From: Fischerella sp. PCC 9431
GTDB taxonomy: Bacteria; Cyanobacteriota; Cyanobacteriia; Cyanobacteriales; Nostocaceae
DNA length: 64,000 nucleotides
Direction of reading: 5' to 3'
NCBI RefSeq assembly: GCF_000447295.1
Contig: NZ_KE650771.1
Coordinates: 3,778,403-3,842,402, forward strand
Of the stretch, positions 1-8,318 are shown piece after piece. Below the pieces are notes generated by a model. That model searched no databases and was not told the DNA's origin. It saw only the letters and a list, made by a program, of their open reading frames with translations. Made by a program: the position numbers and the translations under genes. Position 1 is the first letter of the stretch. Every line of letters begins with the position of its first letter.

Positions 1-131
1 TTTATCTCCGTCGTCGAGTCTTTTATCTCCGTCGTCGAGTCTTTTATCTCCGTCGTCGAGTCTTTTATCTCCGTCGTCGAGTCTTTTATCTCCGTCGTCG
101 AGTCTTTTATACTCGTTGTTGAGTATCTGAA
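1..131. repeat. 21-bp tandem array A (left edge)
   Basis: A 21-bp unit (TTTATCTCCGTCGTCGAGTC plus T) is repeated head to tail about five times from the first base of the window. It then degenerates into a unit with ATACTC-gttgtt-GAGTAT. The array is probably cut by the window edge. Each unit has a CTC...GAG inverted core, as in array B. I see no gene in it. Confidence 0.9.
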
Positions 132-210
132 GTGCGTTGATGTACTCAATAGACTATCTTTGATGTCATGGCGGTGCGTTAGCCTGCGGCATAACACACC
201 CTACTCTGTT

Positions 211-497
211 TTATCCTCGTTGTCGAGTCTTTGAACCTCATTAACGAGTCTTTTTTCCTCATTAATGAGTCTTTTTTCCTCATTAATGAGTCTTTTTTCC
301 TCATTAACGAGTCTTTTATCCTCATTAAAGAGTCTTTTTTCCTCATTAATGAGTCTTTTTTCCTCATTAACGAGTCTTTTATACTCATTAATGAGTCTTT
401 TTTCCTCATTAACGAGTCTTTTATACTCATTAATGAGTCTTTTTTCCTCATTAAAGAGTCTTTGAACCTCATTAATGAGGCTTTTTTCCTTGTTTGA
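211..497. repeat. 21-bp tandem array B with palindromic core
   Basis: About thirteen units of 21 bp have the core CTCATTAATGAG, a perfect 12-bp palindrome, or the variants CTCATTAACGAG, CTCATTAAAGAG and CTCGTTGTCGAG, each followed by TCTTTTTTC or similar. Because 21 is a multiple of three, both strands stay open and give artificial 7-residue repeat peptides (LINESFF one way, RKKDSLM the other). I do not call these genes. The period and palindromic core match array A (1-131) and array C (61126-61290). Confidence 0.9.
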
Positions 498-583
498 GAC
501 AAAATTTTAAGGAACAAAAGGCTATATTCTTAAGCTTGTTGGTTTTTAGCTAAAGTTTGCTTTTCAAGCTAGAGGTGTGAGGT

Positions 584-1252
584 ATGCAACTAGAACTTGA
601 TCATGTCTTTGTCTGCGTTGATCCGCAAGCACCGGAAGCAGAACTTCTCAAAGATTTTGGACTAAAACAAGGAAGGGGTCGGATTCATCACGGTCAGGGG
701 ACTGCAAATGTCTGTTTTTTCTTTCACAATGCTTATTTAGAGTTATTGTGGCTGAATAATACGAATGAAATTCAGTCTCCCGTTGTTCAACCTACAGGTT
801 TGTGGGAACGCTGTCGTTGGAAAGAAACTCAAGCTTGTCCGTTTGGTGTCTGTTTCCGTACAGTAATACCAAGTTCACAACTACCATTCCCAACTTGGGA
901 TTATGATGCACCTTTTTTACCACAGGGATTTAATATCCCAATTATTACCAAACAGAACAATTTAGCAGAACCTCTGATTTTTATTTGGACTGGAAATCAA
1001 AAACCTGCAAATTATCCATCAGACAAGCGTCAACCCTTGGATCACCAACCTCCATTAAATGAAATAACAAAAGTGCGAGTTTGTTTACCTGGAGAGCAAA
1101 ATTTTTCCGTCGGAGTGACAAAACTCATTGAGGAAGGATTGATCAATTTTCACTTTGGCGATCGCTACCAACTCGAATTAGAATTCGATCATGGCAAGCA
1201 AGGTCAACTACGTAGTTTTGGCTCAACCCTGCCGCTAATAATCAAATGGTAA
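584..1252 (+). CDS. Glyoxalase-like (VOC superfamily) protein
   Basis: A protein of 222 residues. The N-terminal LELDHVFVCV and the following IHHGQGTANVCFFF-YLELLW pattern match the Glyoxalase_3-like branch of the vicinal-oxygen-chelate fold, with a beta-strand starting LDH and a later Glu as possible metal ligands. The C-terminal half (residues 130-222) could hold a second degenerate half-fold. The substrate cannot be read from the sequence. An ATG start lies 6 bp after GAGGT. The gene is convergent with the GerMN lipoprotein gene, only 5 bp apart, so the two 3' ends may share a termination region. It is preceded by tandem array B. The fold is fairly sure, the enzymatic role unknown. Confidence 0.65.
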   Translation: MQLELDHVFVCVDPQAPEAELLKDFGLKQGRGRIHHGQGTANVCFFFHNAYLELLWLNNTNEIQSPVVQPTGLWERCRWKETQACPFGVCFRTVIPSSQLPFPTWDYDAPFLPQGFNIPIITKQNNLAEPLIFIWTGNQKPANYPSDKRQPLDHQPPLNEITKVRVCLPGEQNFSVGVTKLIEEGLINFHFGDRYQLELEFDHGKQGQLRSFGSTLPLIIKW

Positions 1253-1257
1253 GTGTG

Positions 1258-1842
1258 TTATAACACTATATCTTTACCTTGCTCGGTGAAACGAACATCT
1301 TTAATTCCCCATTGGGGGTTACTTGTAAGAGTTTTGCGGAGACTACCGAATAAAGCAAATTGTTCACAACTCGATAGAGAAGTGATTTGACGTTGAGAAT
1401 TAGGAGTCATTCGTAAATCTACTGTCGCGACACCGTTTTTAATATTGACTCGATATCCAGAAAAGCTAAAGTCACCGTTGTCTCGTTGATCCAAAATTTT
1501 ACCGACCGCACCTGTTACAGGTTCCTGCGCTGGTACTGTCACTTTTTGGGGAACGAGTTCTTGACATTGTGGATCGCTGGTGTATAAGGTGACATCTACA
1601 GTTTTATCTGTTTTATCTGTGGTAGGTGATTGACTGTAGGGTTGAACGTTGAGCCTAGCTGCACTTTCAGTTGGTGATTGTGTAGGGGTTGCAGTTGTTT
1701 GACTGGTTGGAGTTGGCGAGGTTGTGATGTTTGAGTTAGCTTCATCAGTAGAGTTAGAACTACAACTGCCAAGACTAGCAGCTATTGCTACGACTATTAC
1801 AGAGAAAAGATATTTTGTGCTAGTGTTGATAACTTTGTTCAT
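1258..1842 (-). CDS. GerMN-domain lipoprotein
   Basis: A protein of 194 residues. The N-terminus is a lipoprotein signal: MNK, a hydrophobic stretch, then the lipobox-like SLGSC at residues 23-27. A Ser/Thr/Pro-rich linker (30-75) follows. Residues 80-194 resemble the GerMN (sporulation/germination) domain: VTLYTSDPQC, then GAVGKILDQRDNGDFSFSGY and the C-terminal VRFTEQGKDIVL. In cyanobacteria such proteins are predicted cell-envelope proteins, and the GerMN fold is thought to bind peptidoglycan or protein. It is convergent with the upstream VOC gene. I see no operon partner. Function beyond envelope localisation is unknown. Confidence 0.65.
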   Translation of the reverse strand: MNKVINTSTKYLFSVIVVAIAASLGSCSSNSTDEANSNITTSPTPTSQTTATPTQSPTESAARLNVQPYSQSPTTDKTDKTVDVTLYTSDPQCQELVPQKVTVPAQEPVTGAVGKILDQRDNGDFSFSGYRVNIKNGVATVDLRMTPNSQRQITSLSSCEQFALFGSLRKTLTSNPQWGIKDVRFTEQGKDIVL

Positions 1843-2234
1843 GATTTTTCGCCCTGGTTCTTTTATGAAATTCAGCTTGACTACTAGGAAATCAGCATAA
1901 ATTTAACAGAAAAAGCAGGAGTTAAGAAAGATAATTGATTGTTTTTAGTATTCGCTCATATTGATTTTGATGATTTGCGGGGGTTCAGATCCCCGACTTC
2001 TTGGAGAAGTCAGAGATCTGAGGAATGCTATAGCAAATAACTACTGAGAAATAAATAATAAGTACCGACTTCTTAAAGAAAATAAATATAATTTTGTTTA
2101 ATCATACTTAGGGTAGAAGTGTTTATATCCAGAGGAAGTAACAGTTTGAAAAACTCCTAGCTAGGGTGAAGAAGTAATCACATTTTCCAGACAAAAGGGA
2201 AATGTGTAATTAAGTAAAAGAGAGGGAAATTTTT
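1843..2234. other. Intergenic region with a dispersed hairpin
   Basis: Divergent spacer of 392 bp. It holds a dispersed palindrome at 1986-2020 (CAGATC ... GACTTCT-tgg-AGAAGTC ... GATCTG). A partial copy (GTTCAGATCCCCGACTTCTT) lies just after the next gene, near 5395-5414. The rest is AT-rich and presumably carries the promoters of both flanking genes. I could not pick a convincing -35/-10 pair. Confidence 0.5.
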
Positions 2235-5200
2235 ATGTTTACCATTACAGAATTGGCTCTGAAATGGTGTCCCTTGGATTTTGGATTAGTACCGATTAAT
2301 TTTGCTCAGGCGGTTGTGATTCCAGAGGAAACAACTCTTGTTTTTTCTGGGCCAAAGTTTTTGGTCGCATTCCTTGCAGGATTATTCATGGCGTTTGCTT
2401 TCCAATTACTATTAACTAACTTTTCTGTAGCTATAGGAATTTCATCGGGAGTAGATTTAGATGCTGATGAATCAGAAACTGTGGGAGGTGCGATTCGCAA
2501 AGTAGAAGCGAAAGTTGGTTGGTGGGCGCTAATTACTGCAACGATCGCATTATTTAGTGCTTCTTTTTTAGCAGTGAAACTGAGTTTTATCAGCAGTGTT
2601 TTTTTCGGAGCTATTATTGGTATAGTCATTTGGTCTGCCTACTTTTCAATCTTAATGTGGCTCGGTTCAAATGCGGTCGGTTCTTTAATTAGTTCTGTGA
2701 TCAGCACTGTGAATTTTGGTTTACAAGGACTGATGGGTGTAGCAGGTACTGCTATTGGTTCTAACGTAGCGAAAAACCAGATGGTTGCGACTGCGGAAGA
2801 TATTACAGCCGCAGTTCGTCGGGAATTAACATCAGGTTTTGATCCTGATAGCATTCGCAATACATTACAAAGTTCTTTAGCTGCTGTACAATTACCACAA
2901 TTAAATATCAAAGAAGTTCGTGAGCAATTTGACAAGCTGCTGGATGAGTTTGATTTACAATCTGTTGCTAATAGTGATTTGCTGCAAAATATCAATCGTC
3001 AAACTTTTGTCGATTTAATCAGTAACCGCACAGATTTTTCTAAAGCAGATATCAATCAAGTTGCCGATCAATTCCAAGCAGCTTGGGAGCAAGTTTTAAA
3101 TCGCCGAAATCCGACACAACAGGTAATTAATTTGCTCAAACAAGCTAGTCCTGAAGAATTGAAATCGGAAAATTTGGGTGAGCGACTCCAGGAATTAGTA
3201 ACAGCAGGTGGAGGTAACGGAAAGCAAAGTAATGGTGTAATCAAGCAAGCTTTTCAATATGCTTTAACTGCTGCTGTCCCTGCTGTGGTCAACAGGGTAG
3301 ATTTTTCGGAAATAGATGTAGATAAAATCAGCCATCAATTAGAAGATTTAAAAGACAAAGTTCAAGAAGTTGATGTTGAGAAAATAACTTCCCAATTACA
3401 ACAACTCAGAGATCAAGCAAACAAACAAATAGCTCAAAGATTACCAGGAGTACCTTACAATACTATTAAGGCAGATGTAGAAGATTACATCCTGTATTCT
3501 TTACCTTGGCATTTCAACCGGATTACGATCGCAGATGAATTTAAAAATGTCATCTATGATCCAAATGCTGATCCTGGTACAGTCCGCCGCGAATTAGAGG
3601 AAATTAATCCAGAGTATCTGACTAGTTTGCTTTCAAGACGCGATGATATTAGTGAAGCAAGAATCAAGGAAATTTCTGAACAACTGGAAAATATTCGTCA
3701 GGAAACTTTAGAAACAGTCGGTCAAGCTCAAACACGGGAAAAATCCCAAGATGTGCGTACGCAAGTTGAAGATTATCTGCGTTCTACGAGTAAAGAAGAA
3801 CTCAATCCAGAAGGTATCGAGCGAGACTTTACCAAGCTGTTGCAAGATCCAGAAGCTGGTTTTGCAGAATTAAGTCAGCGCCTTTCCCCATTCAATCGTG
3901 ATACATTGGTGCAGTTACTCCAGCAACGTGAAGATATCAACGAAGAAGAAGCAAATAATATTGCTGATCAACTCGAAAGTACACGCGATCGCGTTTTGAA
4001 TCGCGCTACAGAACTACAAGAACAAGCAAAAAACCAAGCTGACCAACTGCGACAAAGGGTAGAAGACTATCTGCGGAACACCAACAAAGAGGAACTCAAC
4101 CCAGAAGGTATCAAACGCGATTTTAGAACGCTGCTAGAAGATCCACAAGCAGGAATTGCGACTTTACGGTCAAGATTATCGCAATTTGACCGCGATACAT
4201 TAGTAAAATTATTGAGTCAACGGCAAGATTTGAGTGAACAGCAGGTTAACCAAATCCTCGATAATTTGGTCCAAGTGCGCGATAATATCTTGCAAGCACC
4301 GCAAAAATTAGCTGATCAAGCCAAAGAACAATACGCACAAACCGCACAAGCGATCGCCCAGTATCTTCGCAATACTAATTTGGAAGAACTCAACCCAGAA
4401 AGTATCCAGCGAGATTTAGAAAAATTACTGGAAAATCCTCAAGAGGGTGCTTTAGCTTTACGCGATCGCCTCTCGCAGATAGATCGAGAAACTATAGTCA
4501 AATTGCTGAGTGAGCGAGGAGACTTGAGTGAAGAAGATGTCAATCGTATTATTGACCAAGTACAACAAGCTATTGGTAAGATTGTCAGAGCGCCAAGACG
4601 TTTGGCAAACCGCGCTACTAAACAAGTTCTGGATTTTGAAGCTAATCTCGAAAATTATTTGCGGAACACCCATAAAGAAGAACTCAACCCAGAGGGTATC
4701 AAACGAGATTTGCAATTATTGCTGCAAGATCCCCGCACCGGAGTTGGGAGTTTGAGCGATCGCCTAGCCAAAATTGACCGTTCGACACTTGTAGCGTTGC
4801 TATCCCAACGTGAGGATATTTCAGAAGCAGAAGCCAATCAAATTGTGGATCAAATCGAATCTGTTCGCAACTCGATAGTCGAACAATACCAGCAACTCCA
4901 GCAAAGATTGCAATCAGTAATTGATGGAATTTTTGCTAGAGTCCGCAACTATCTTAATTCCCTGGATCGTCCCGAACTAAATTATGAAGCGATTCAGCAA
5001 GACTTTGCGAAATTGTTTGATGATCCCCAAGTGGGGTTGGAAGCGTTACGCGATCGCCTCAGTCAATTTGATCGTGATACCCTAGTTGCAATCCTCAGTT
5101 CTCGTGAGGATATTTCCCAAGATCAAGCTAATCAAATTATTGATCGAATTGAAGCGACCAGAGACAGCGTTCTCCAGCGTGCGGAACGAATCCAAGAAGA

Positions 5201-5360
5201 AGTGAACAAACGCCTTGCTACACTCAAAGAGCAAACCAAAAAGCAAGCAAGAGAAACGAGAAAAGCTGTAGCGGATGCTGCGTGGTGGTTATTTAATACT
5301 GCTTTTGCTTCCTTAGTTGCTTCTGCGATCGCTGGTGGTTTAGCAGTCACTCAATTTTAG
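2235..5360 (+). CDS. Large membrane protein with exact 98-residue repeats
   Basis: A protein of 1041 residues of unknown function. Residues 1-190 carry about four hydrophobic segments (near 40-62, 97-115, 120-145 and 150-175). Residues 190-400 are helical and charged. A repeat follows: an initial 96-residue unit starts near residue 415, then units start at residues 511, 609, 707, 805 and 903, spaced exactly 294 bp. Each unit begins with YLRNT-KEELNPEGI-RD, continues with LL-DP, LS-FDRDTLV-LLS-R-D(I/L)S and ends in a charged helix rich in Q and R. The last 30 residues form one more membrane segment (WWLFNTAFASLVASAI). It could be a membrane-anchored helical scaffold. An ATG start follows AGAGAGGG. 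The gene stands alone. Confidence 0.75.
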   Translation: MFTITELALKWCPLDFGLVPINFAQAVVIPEETTLVFSGPKFLVAFLAGLFMAFAFQLLLTNFSVAIGISSGVDLDADESETVGGAIRKVEAKVGWWALITATIALFSASFLAVKLSFISSVFFGAIIGIVIWSAYFSILMWLGSNAVGSLISSVISTVNFGLQGLMGVAGTAIGSNVAKNQMVATAEDITAAVRRELTSGFDPDSIRNTLQSSLAAVQLPQLNIKEVREQFDKLLDEFDLQSVANSDLLQNINRQTFVDLISNRTDFSKADINQVADQFQAAWEQVLNRRNPTQQVINLLKQASPEELKSENLGERLQELVTAGGGNGKQSNGVIKQAFQYALTAAVPAVVNRVDFSEIDVDKISHQLEDLKDKVQEVDVEKITSQLQQLRDQANKQIAQRLPGVPYNTIKADVEDYILYSLPWHFNRITIADEFKNVIYDPNADPGTVRRELEEINPEYLTSLLSRRDDISEARIKEISEQLENIRQETLETVGQAQTREKSQDVRTQVEDYLRSTSKEELNPEGIERDFTKLLQDPEAGFAELSQRLSPFNRDTLVQLLQQREDINEEEANNIADQLESTRDRVLNRATELQEQAKNQADQLRQRVEDYLRNTNKEELNPEGIKRDFRTLLEDPQAGIATLRSRLSQFDRDTLVKLLSQRQDLSEQQVNQILDNLVQVRDNILQAPQKLADQAKEQYAQTAQAIAQYLRNTNLEELNPESIQRDLEKLLENPQEGALALRDRLSQIDRETIVKLLSERGDLSEEDVNRIIDQVQQAIGKIVRAPRRLANRATKQVLDFEANLENYLRNTHKEELNPEGIKRDLQLLLQDPRTGVGSLSDRLAKIDRSTLVALLSQREDISEAEANQIVDQIESVRNSIVEQYQQLQQRLQSVIDGIFARVRNYLNSLDRPELNYEAIQQDFAKLFDDPQVGLEALRDRLSQFDRDTLVAILSSREDISQDQANQIIDRIEATRDSVLQRAERIQEEVNKRLATLKEQTKKQARETRKAVADAAWWLFNTAFASLVASAIAGGLAVTQF

Positions 5361-5510
5361 ATTTTGGACTTTCGATTTTAGATTGACTTATTGTTCAGAT
5401 CCCCGACTTCTTAAAGGATACAACCGGCGAATAGGGGGTCTGATCCCTCAAGAAAAAACAAATTGAGAAAAACTTCACGCAAGTGTCACAAAAATTTAAA
5501 AATTTTGCTT

Positions 5511-5557
5511 GTAGTGAGGACTTTAGTCCTTATTTTGAGGACTAAAGTCCTCACTAC
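5511..5557. repeat. Dispersed perfect inverted repeat (GTAGTGAG family)
   Basis: Arms of 20 bp (GTAGTGAGGACTTTAGTCCT and its exact complement) flank a 7-bp loop. Related copies lie at 6211-6261, 8111-8166 and 60202-60257, mostly just 3' of genes. It lies in the roughly 570-bp gap 5361-5931, which otherwise shows only AT-rich sequence and part of the CAGATCCCCGACTTC repeat. It has the look of a small non-autonomous palindromic element (REP/MITE-like). Confidence 0.85.
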
Positions 5558-5929
5558 GAACTTAAAATGATTAGATCAAGCAAAACAGCAACTTAAATTC
5601 ATCGCACAAGCCGTAGCAATCAGTTGTAAATGTGTTTTTACTAGACCAAAACATCGGGTGCGGTGCAAATCAAATCTACTGCTATATAAACCTTTATATT
5701 TACGCTTATCTCATCTATTGTACGGGATATTTAATAATTTCAATTTTCTTCGCATACAAAAGTGTAAAAATAATGAGACTTATGTTTTAATTAAATTAAA
5801 TTGGCAACTAATATCTAGAAAAGCGTCAAGTTAATAAAGTGTGCTGAGAGCGTTTAGGGGAATTAAGCGTAAGAAGACACTAGATTAGTTGTTGATTGCA
5901 TTTGCTCTCAGAGTGCAAGTCATCAGTTT

Positions 5930-6184
5930 TTGAAATTTGGCTTACCAGCACCGAAATTAGCACGTATTTCTGAACCAAAAAAGGTAGCGATCGCAGTTAT
6001 AGACGCCATCAAAAACAACAAAGCAGAAGTCATACTTGATGGATTACTAACAAAGCTTCTATTTTCTAATGTCCAACTTTTTCCAGGATTTGGAGATGTC
6101 ATTTACCGTTGGATTGGTTTAACTAATCTCAATCAAACCTGTGCAGAAAATCAAATACTAGCCGAAAGACGCTCACATCATTAG
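5930..6184 (+). pseudogene. C-terminal remnant of a short-chain dehydrogenase
   Basis: An open stretch of 84 codons with only a TTG start. It reads like the last third of a classical SDR: P-ARISEPKKVAIAVIDAI, then NNKAEVIL and a hydrophobic tail ending with FPGFGDVIYRWIGL. The Rossmann GxxxGxG motif and the catalytic YxxxK are absent, and the upstream 500 bp does not contain them. It is therefore either a truncated relic or a very diverged small protein. hetN, itself an SDR gene, is missing from its usual place between hglB and hetI. I cannot tell from sequence alone whether this fragment derives from a hetN-like gene. Confidence 0.5.
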
Positions 6185-6571
6185 TTATCTTTACATTCAC
6201 TTGAATTTGTTTGTAGTAAGCACTTTAGTGCTTAATTGAGCCATAAAAATCTTACTACAAACTTTTACATACATTTGATATCAAGATTTCAATAACTTAA
6301 TAACCGTGTTTAATAAAAATTGTATAAAATTTATATTTATTACCTTCAAACTGCAAAATTAATTACCGAAAATGCTCACTATTTGATTTTTGATAAATTT
6401 ACTTCTTTTAATAGATTACAGTTGAAAAACATAATTAGCAGCTTGCCATTTCTATAAAAATGCTGAGGTAACTTGTATAGCTGCTATTTATCCTCATCAT
6501 GATGTTTTTGATTTAGTATCATTATTCTCTACACCTGGTGCATTACCACAAACTCAACCAACGGAGAAAAA
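6185..6571. other. Intergenic: dispersed palindrome and a possible coding scar
   Basis: 6211-6261 is a second, diverged copy of the GTAGTRAG palindrome family (GTAGTAAGCACTTTAGTGCTT ... CTTACTAC), 26 bp after the SDR remnant. About 6445-6590 is open in one frame with a protein-like composition (for example CIAAIYPHHDVFDLV) but no start codon, ending inside the next gene. It may be the scar of a deleted gene. The rest is AT-rich. Confidence 0.4.
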
Positions 6572-8116
6572 ATGGCTAATTGTCATTATGATGTGATCAT
6601 CATTGGGACGGGTGCTGGCGGTGGAACACTAACATATAAATTAGCACCAAGTGGAAAGAAAATATTAATTTTAGAAAGAGGTACTTTCGTACCTAAAGAA
6701 AAAGCAAATTGGGATTCTCGGCTCATTTTTCAAAAAGAATGTTATCGTCCCCAAGAAGTATGGTACGACAAACATGGTCAAGCAATTCGTCCAGTCACAC
6801 ACTATTATGTTGGTGGTAACACAAAATTTTACGGCGGCGCATTATTTAGATTTCGTGAACAAGACTTTAATAAAGTTTTTCATCGAGATGGAATCTCGCC
6901 CGAATGGCCATTAAAATATCAAGATTTTGACCCATATTATACAGAAGCGGAAAAACTATATGAGGTACATGGTCAGCGACATTTAGATCCTACCGAACCT
7001 CGAACAAGTGAAGATTACCCCTTTCCTCCTATTAGCCATGAACCATATATCCAAGAAATTAATGAGGGATTAAAAGATAAAGGCTTACATCCATTTTATT
7101 TGCCACTTGGAATTAAATTAAATGAAAAAAACCGTTTTTTCAGTAGTTGTATTCGTTGTGATACTTGTGATGGTTTTCCATGTTTTGTGAATGCGAAAGC
7201 TGATGCTGATGTTAATTGTGTGCGTCCAGCTATAGCTAATCAAAACGTGACATTAATTACTCAAGCCAAAGTCCTACGTCTACACACAAGTGCATCTGGT
7301 CGAGAAGTTACCGGAGTAGTCGCAGAAATCGCAGGAAAACGACATATTTTTTCGGCAGATATTGTTGTGCTGGCGTGTGGTGCTATCAACTCCGCAGTAT
7401 TATTACTTCAGTCTGCCAATGATCGACATCCAAATGGATTAGCCAATAGTTCTTATTTAGTAGGGCGAAATTACATGGCTCATAAATTTGGAGTAGTCAT
7501 GGCTTTATCGACAAAATTTAATCCGACAATTTTTCACAAAACAATAGCTGTCAATGATTTTTATTGGGGCGAAAAAGGTTTTCCTTTTCCGATGGGAAGC
7601 ATCCAATTATTAGGTAATCTCACCACAAATAAAGTTGCTGCCTATGCGCCACCTTTAACACCTAAATTTATTGCCGAAGCAATAGCAAACCATTCTGTTT
7701 CTTGGTTACTAATCACCGAAGATTTACCAAATCCTCATAACTGTGTTTATGTTAAAAATGAGCAAATTATTATTGATTATACAAAAAATAATGAGCAAGC
7801 CTTTAATCGTTTAATGAAACGCTGGGTTTCAGTTTTACAATCAATGAAACTACCTTCTCACAAAGGACATGTATCTGTTGTTTTTCCTCAAAATCTAACT
7901 GTAAAAGAAGTTGGACATCAATGTGGTACTTGTCGTTTTGGCGAACACCCCAGAAAGTCTGTCCTTGATCTTAATTGTCGTACCCACGATGTCGATAATC
8001 TCTATGTTGTTGATAGTAGTTTTTTCCCTTCCAGTGCTGCTGTGAATCCATCATTGACAATTATGGCAAATGCATTGCGAGTCGGAGAGCATTTATTGGA
8101 AAGAATAAGTTCGTAG
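6572..8116 (+). CDS. GMC-family FAD oxidoreductase
   Basis: A protein of 514 residues. The N-terminal DVIIIGTGAGGGTLTYKLA with a downstream ILER is the FAD-binding Rossmann motif. YVGGNTKFYGGAL matches the first GMC signature region. A Cys-rich stretch near residues 190-215 (CIRCDTCDGFPC) occurs in bacterial alcohol oxidases/dehydrogenases of this family. HQCGTCRFG near 450 and NPSLTIMANALR near the end are the usual substrate/FAD C-terminal motifs. The length is normal, and an ATG follows GGAG. It likely oxidises an alcohol. It lies beside the glycolipid glycosyltransferase block but on the opposite strand, so a role in making keto-type glycolipids is only a guess. Its TAG stop lies within the start of a dispersed palindrome. 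Confidence 0.8.
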   Translation: MANCHYDVIIIGTGAGGGTLTYKLAPSGKKILILERGTFVPKEKANWDSRLIFQKECYRPQEVWYDKHGQAIRPVTHYYVGGNTKFYGGALFRFREQDFNKVFHRDGISPEWPLKYQDFDPYYTEAEKLYEVHGQRHLDPTEPRTSEDYPFPPISHEPYIQEINEGLKDKGLHPFYLPLGIKLNEKNRFFSSCIRCDTCDGFPCFVNAKADADVNCVRPAIANQNVTLITQAKVLRLHTSASGREVTGVVAEIAGKRHIFSADIVVLACGAINSAVLLLQSANDRHPNGLANSSYLVGRNYMAHKFGVVMALSTKFNPTIFHKTIAVNDFYWGEKGFPFPMGSIQLLGNLTTNKVAAYAPPLTPKFIAEAIANHSVSWLLITEDLPNPHNCVYVKNEQIIIDYTKNNEQAFNRLMKRWVSVLQSMKLPSHKGHVSVVFPQNLTVKEVGHQCGTCRFGEHPRKSVLDLNCRTHDVDNLYVVDSSFFPSSAAVNPSLTIMANALRVGEHLLERISS

Positions 8117-8318
8117 TAAGCACTTCAGTGCTTGAAACTTTAAGGACTAAAATCCTGACTACAAACATGTATTTTTATCGAGATAATTAATAGAATATTG
8201 CACTTTCCGAAATTATCGCCAGAGAATAAATTCTCTGGCTAATAGCTCAAGTCCACTTAAGTGGACTAAAATTCTTAATAAGTCTTCTACAGAAGACTTT
8301 AGCTATAAGCATTGGAAT
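8111..8318. repeat. Cluster of dispersed palindromes
   Basis: 8111-8166 is a third member of the GTAGTAAG...CTACAAAC family and contributes the stop codon of the GMC gene. Then come AGAGAAT-aa-ATTCTCT (8221-8236), the perfect 18-bp palindrome AGTCCACTTAAGTGGACT (8250-8267) and AAGTCTTC-taca-GAAGACTT (8280-8299). The block separates two convergent genes, and the hairpins may act as bidirectional transcription ends. Confidence 0.7.

Noticed and set aside
1-497. CRISPR array
   Set aside because: The units are directly adjacent 21-mers with no variable spacers, and no cas gene is present in the window.
179-517. Coding genes across the tandem array (both strands)
   Set aside because: The peptides are 7-residue repeats created by a 21-bp satellite. 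Both strands are equally open, which points to artefact.
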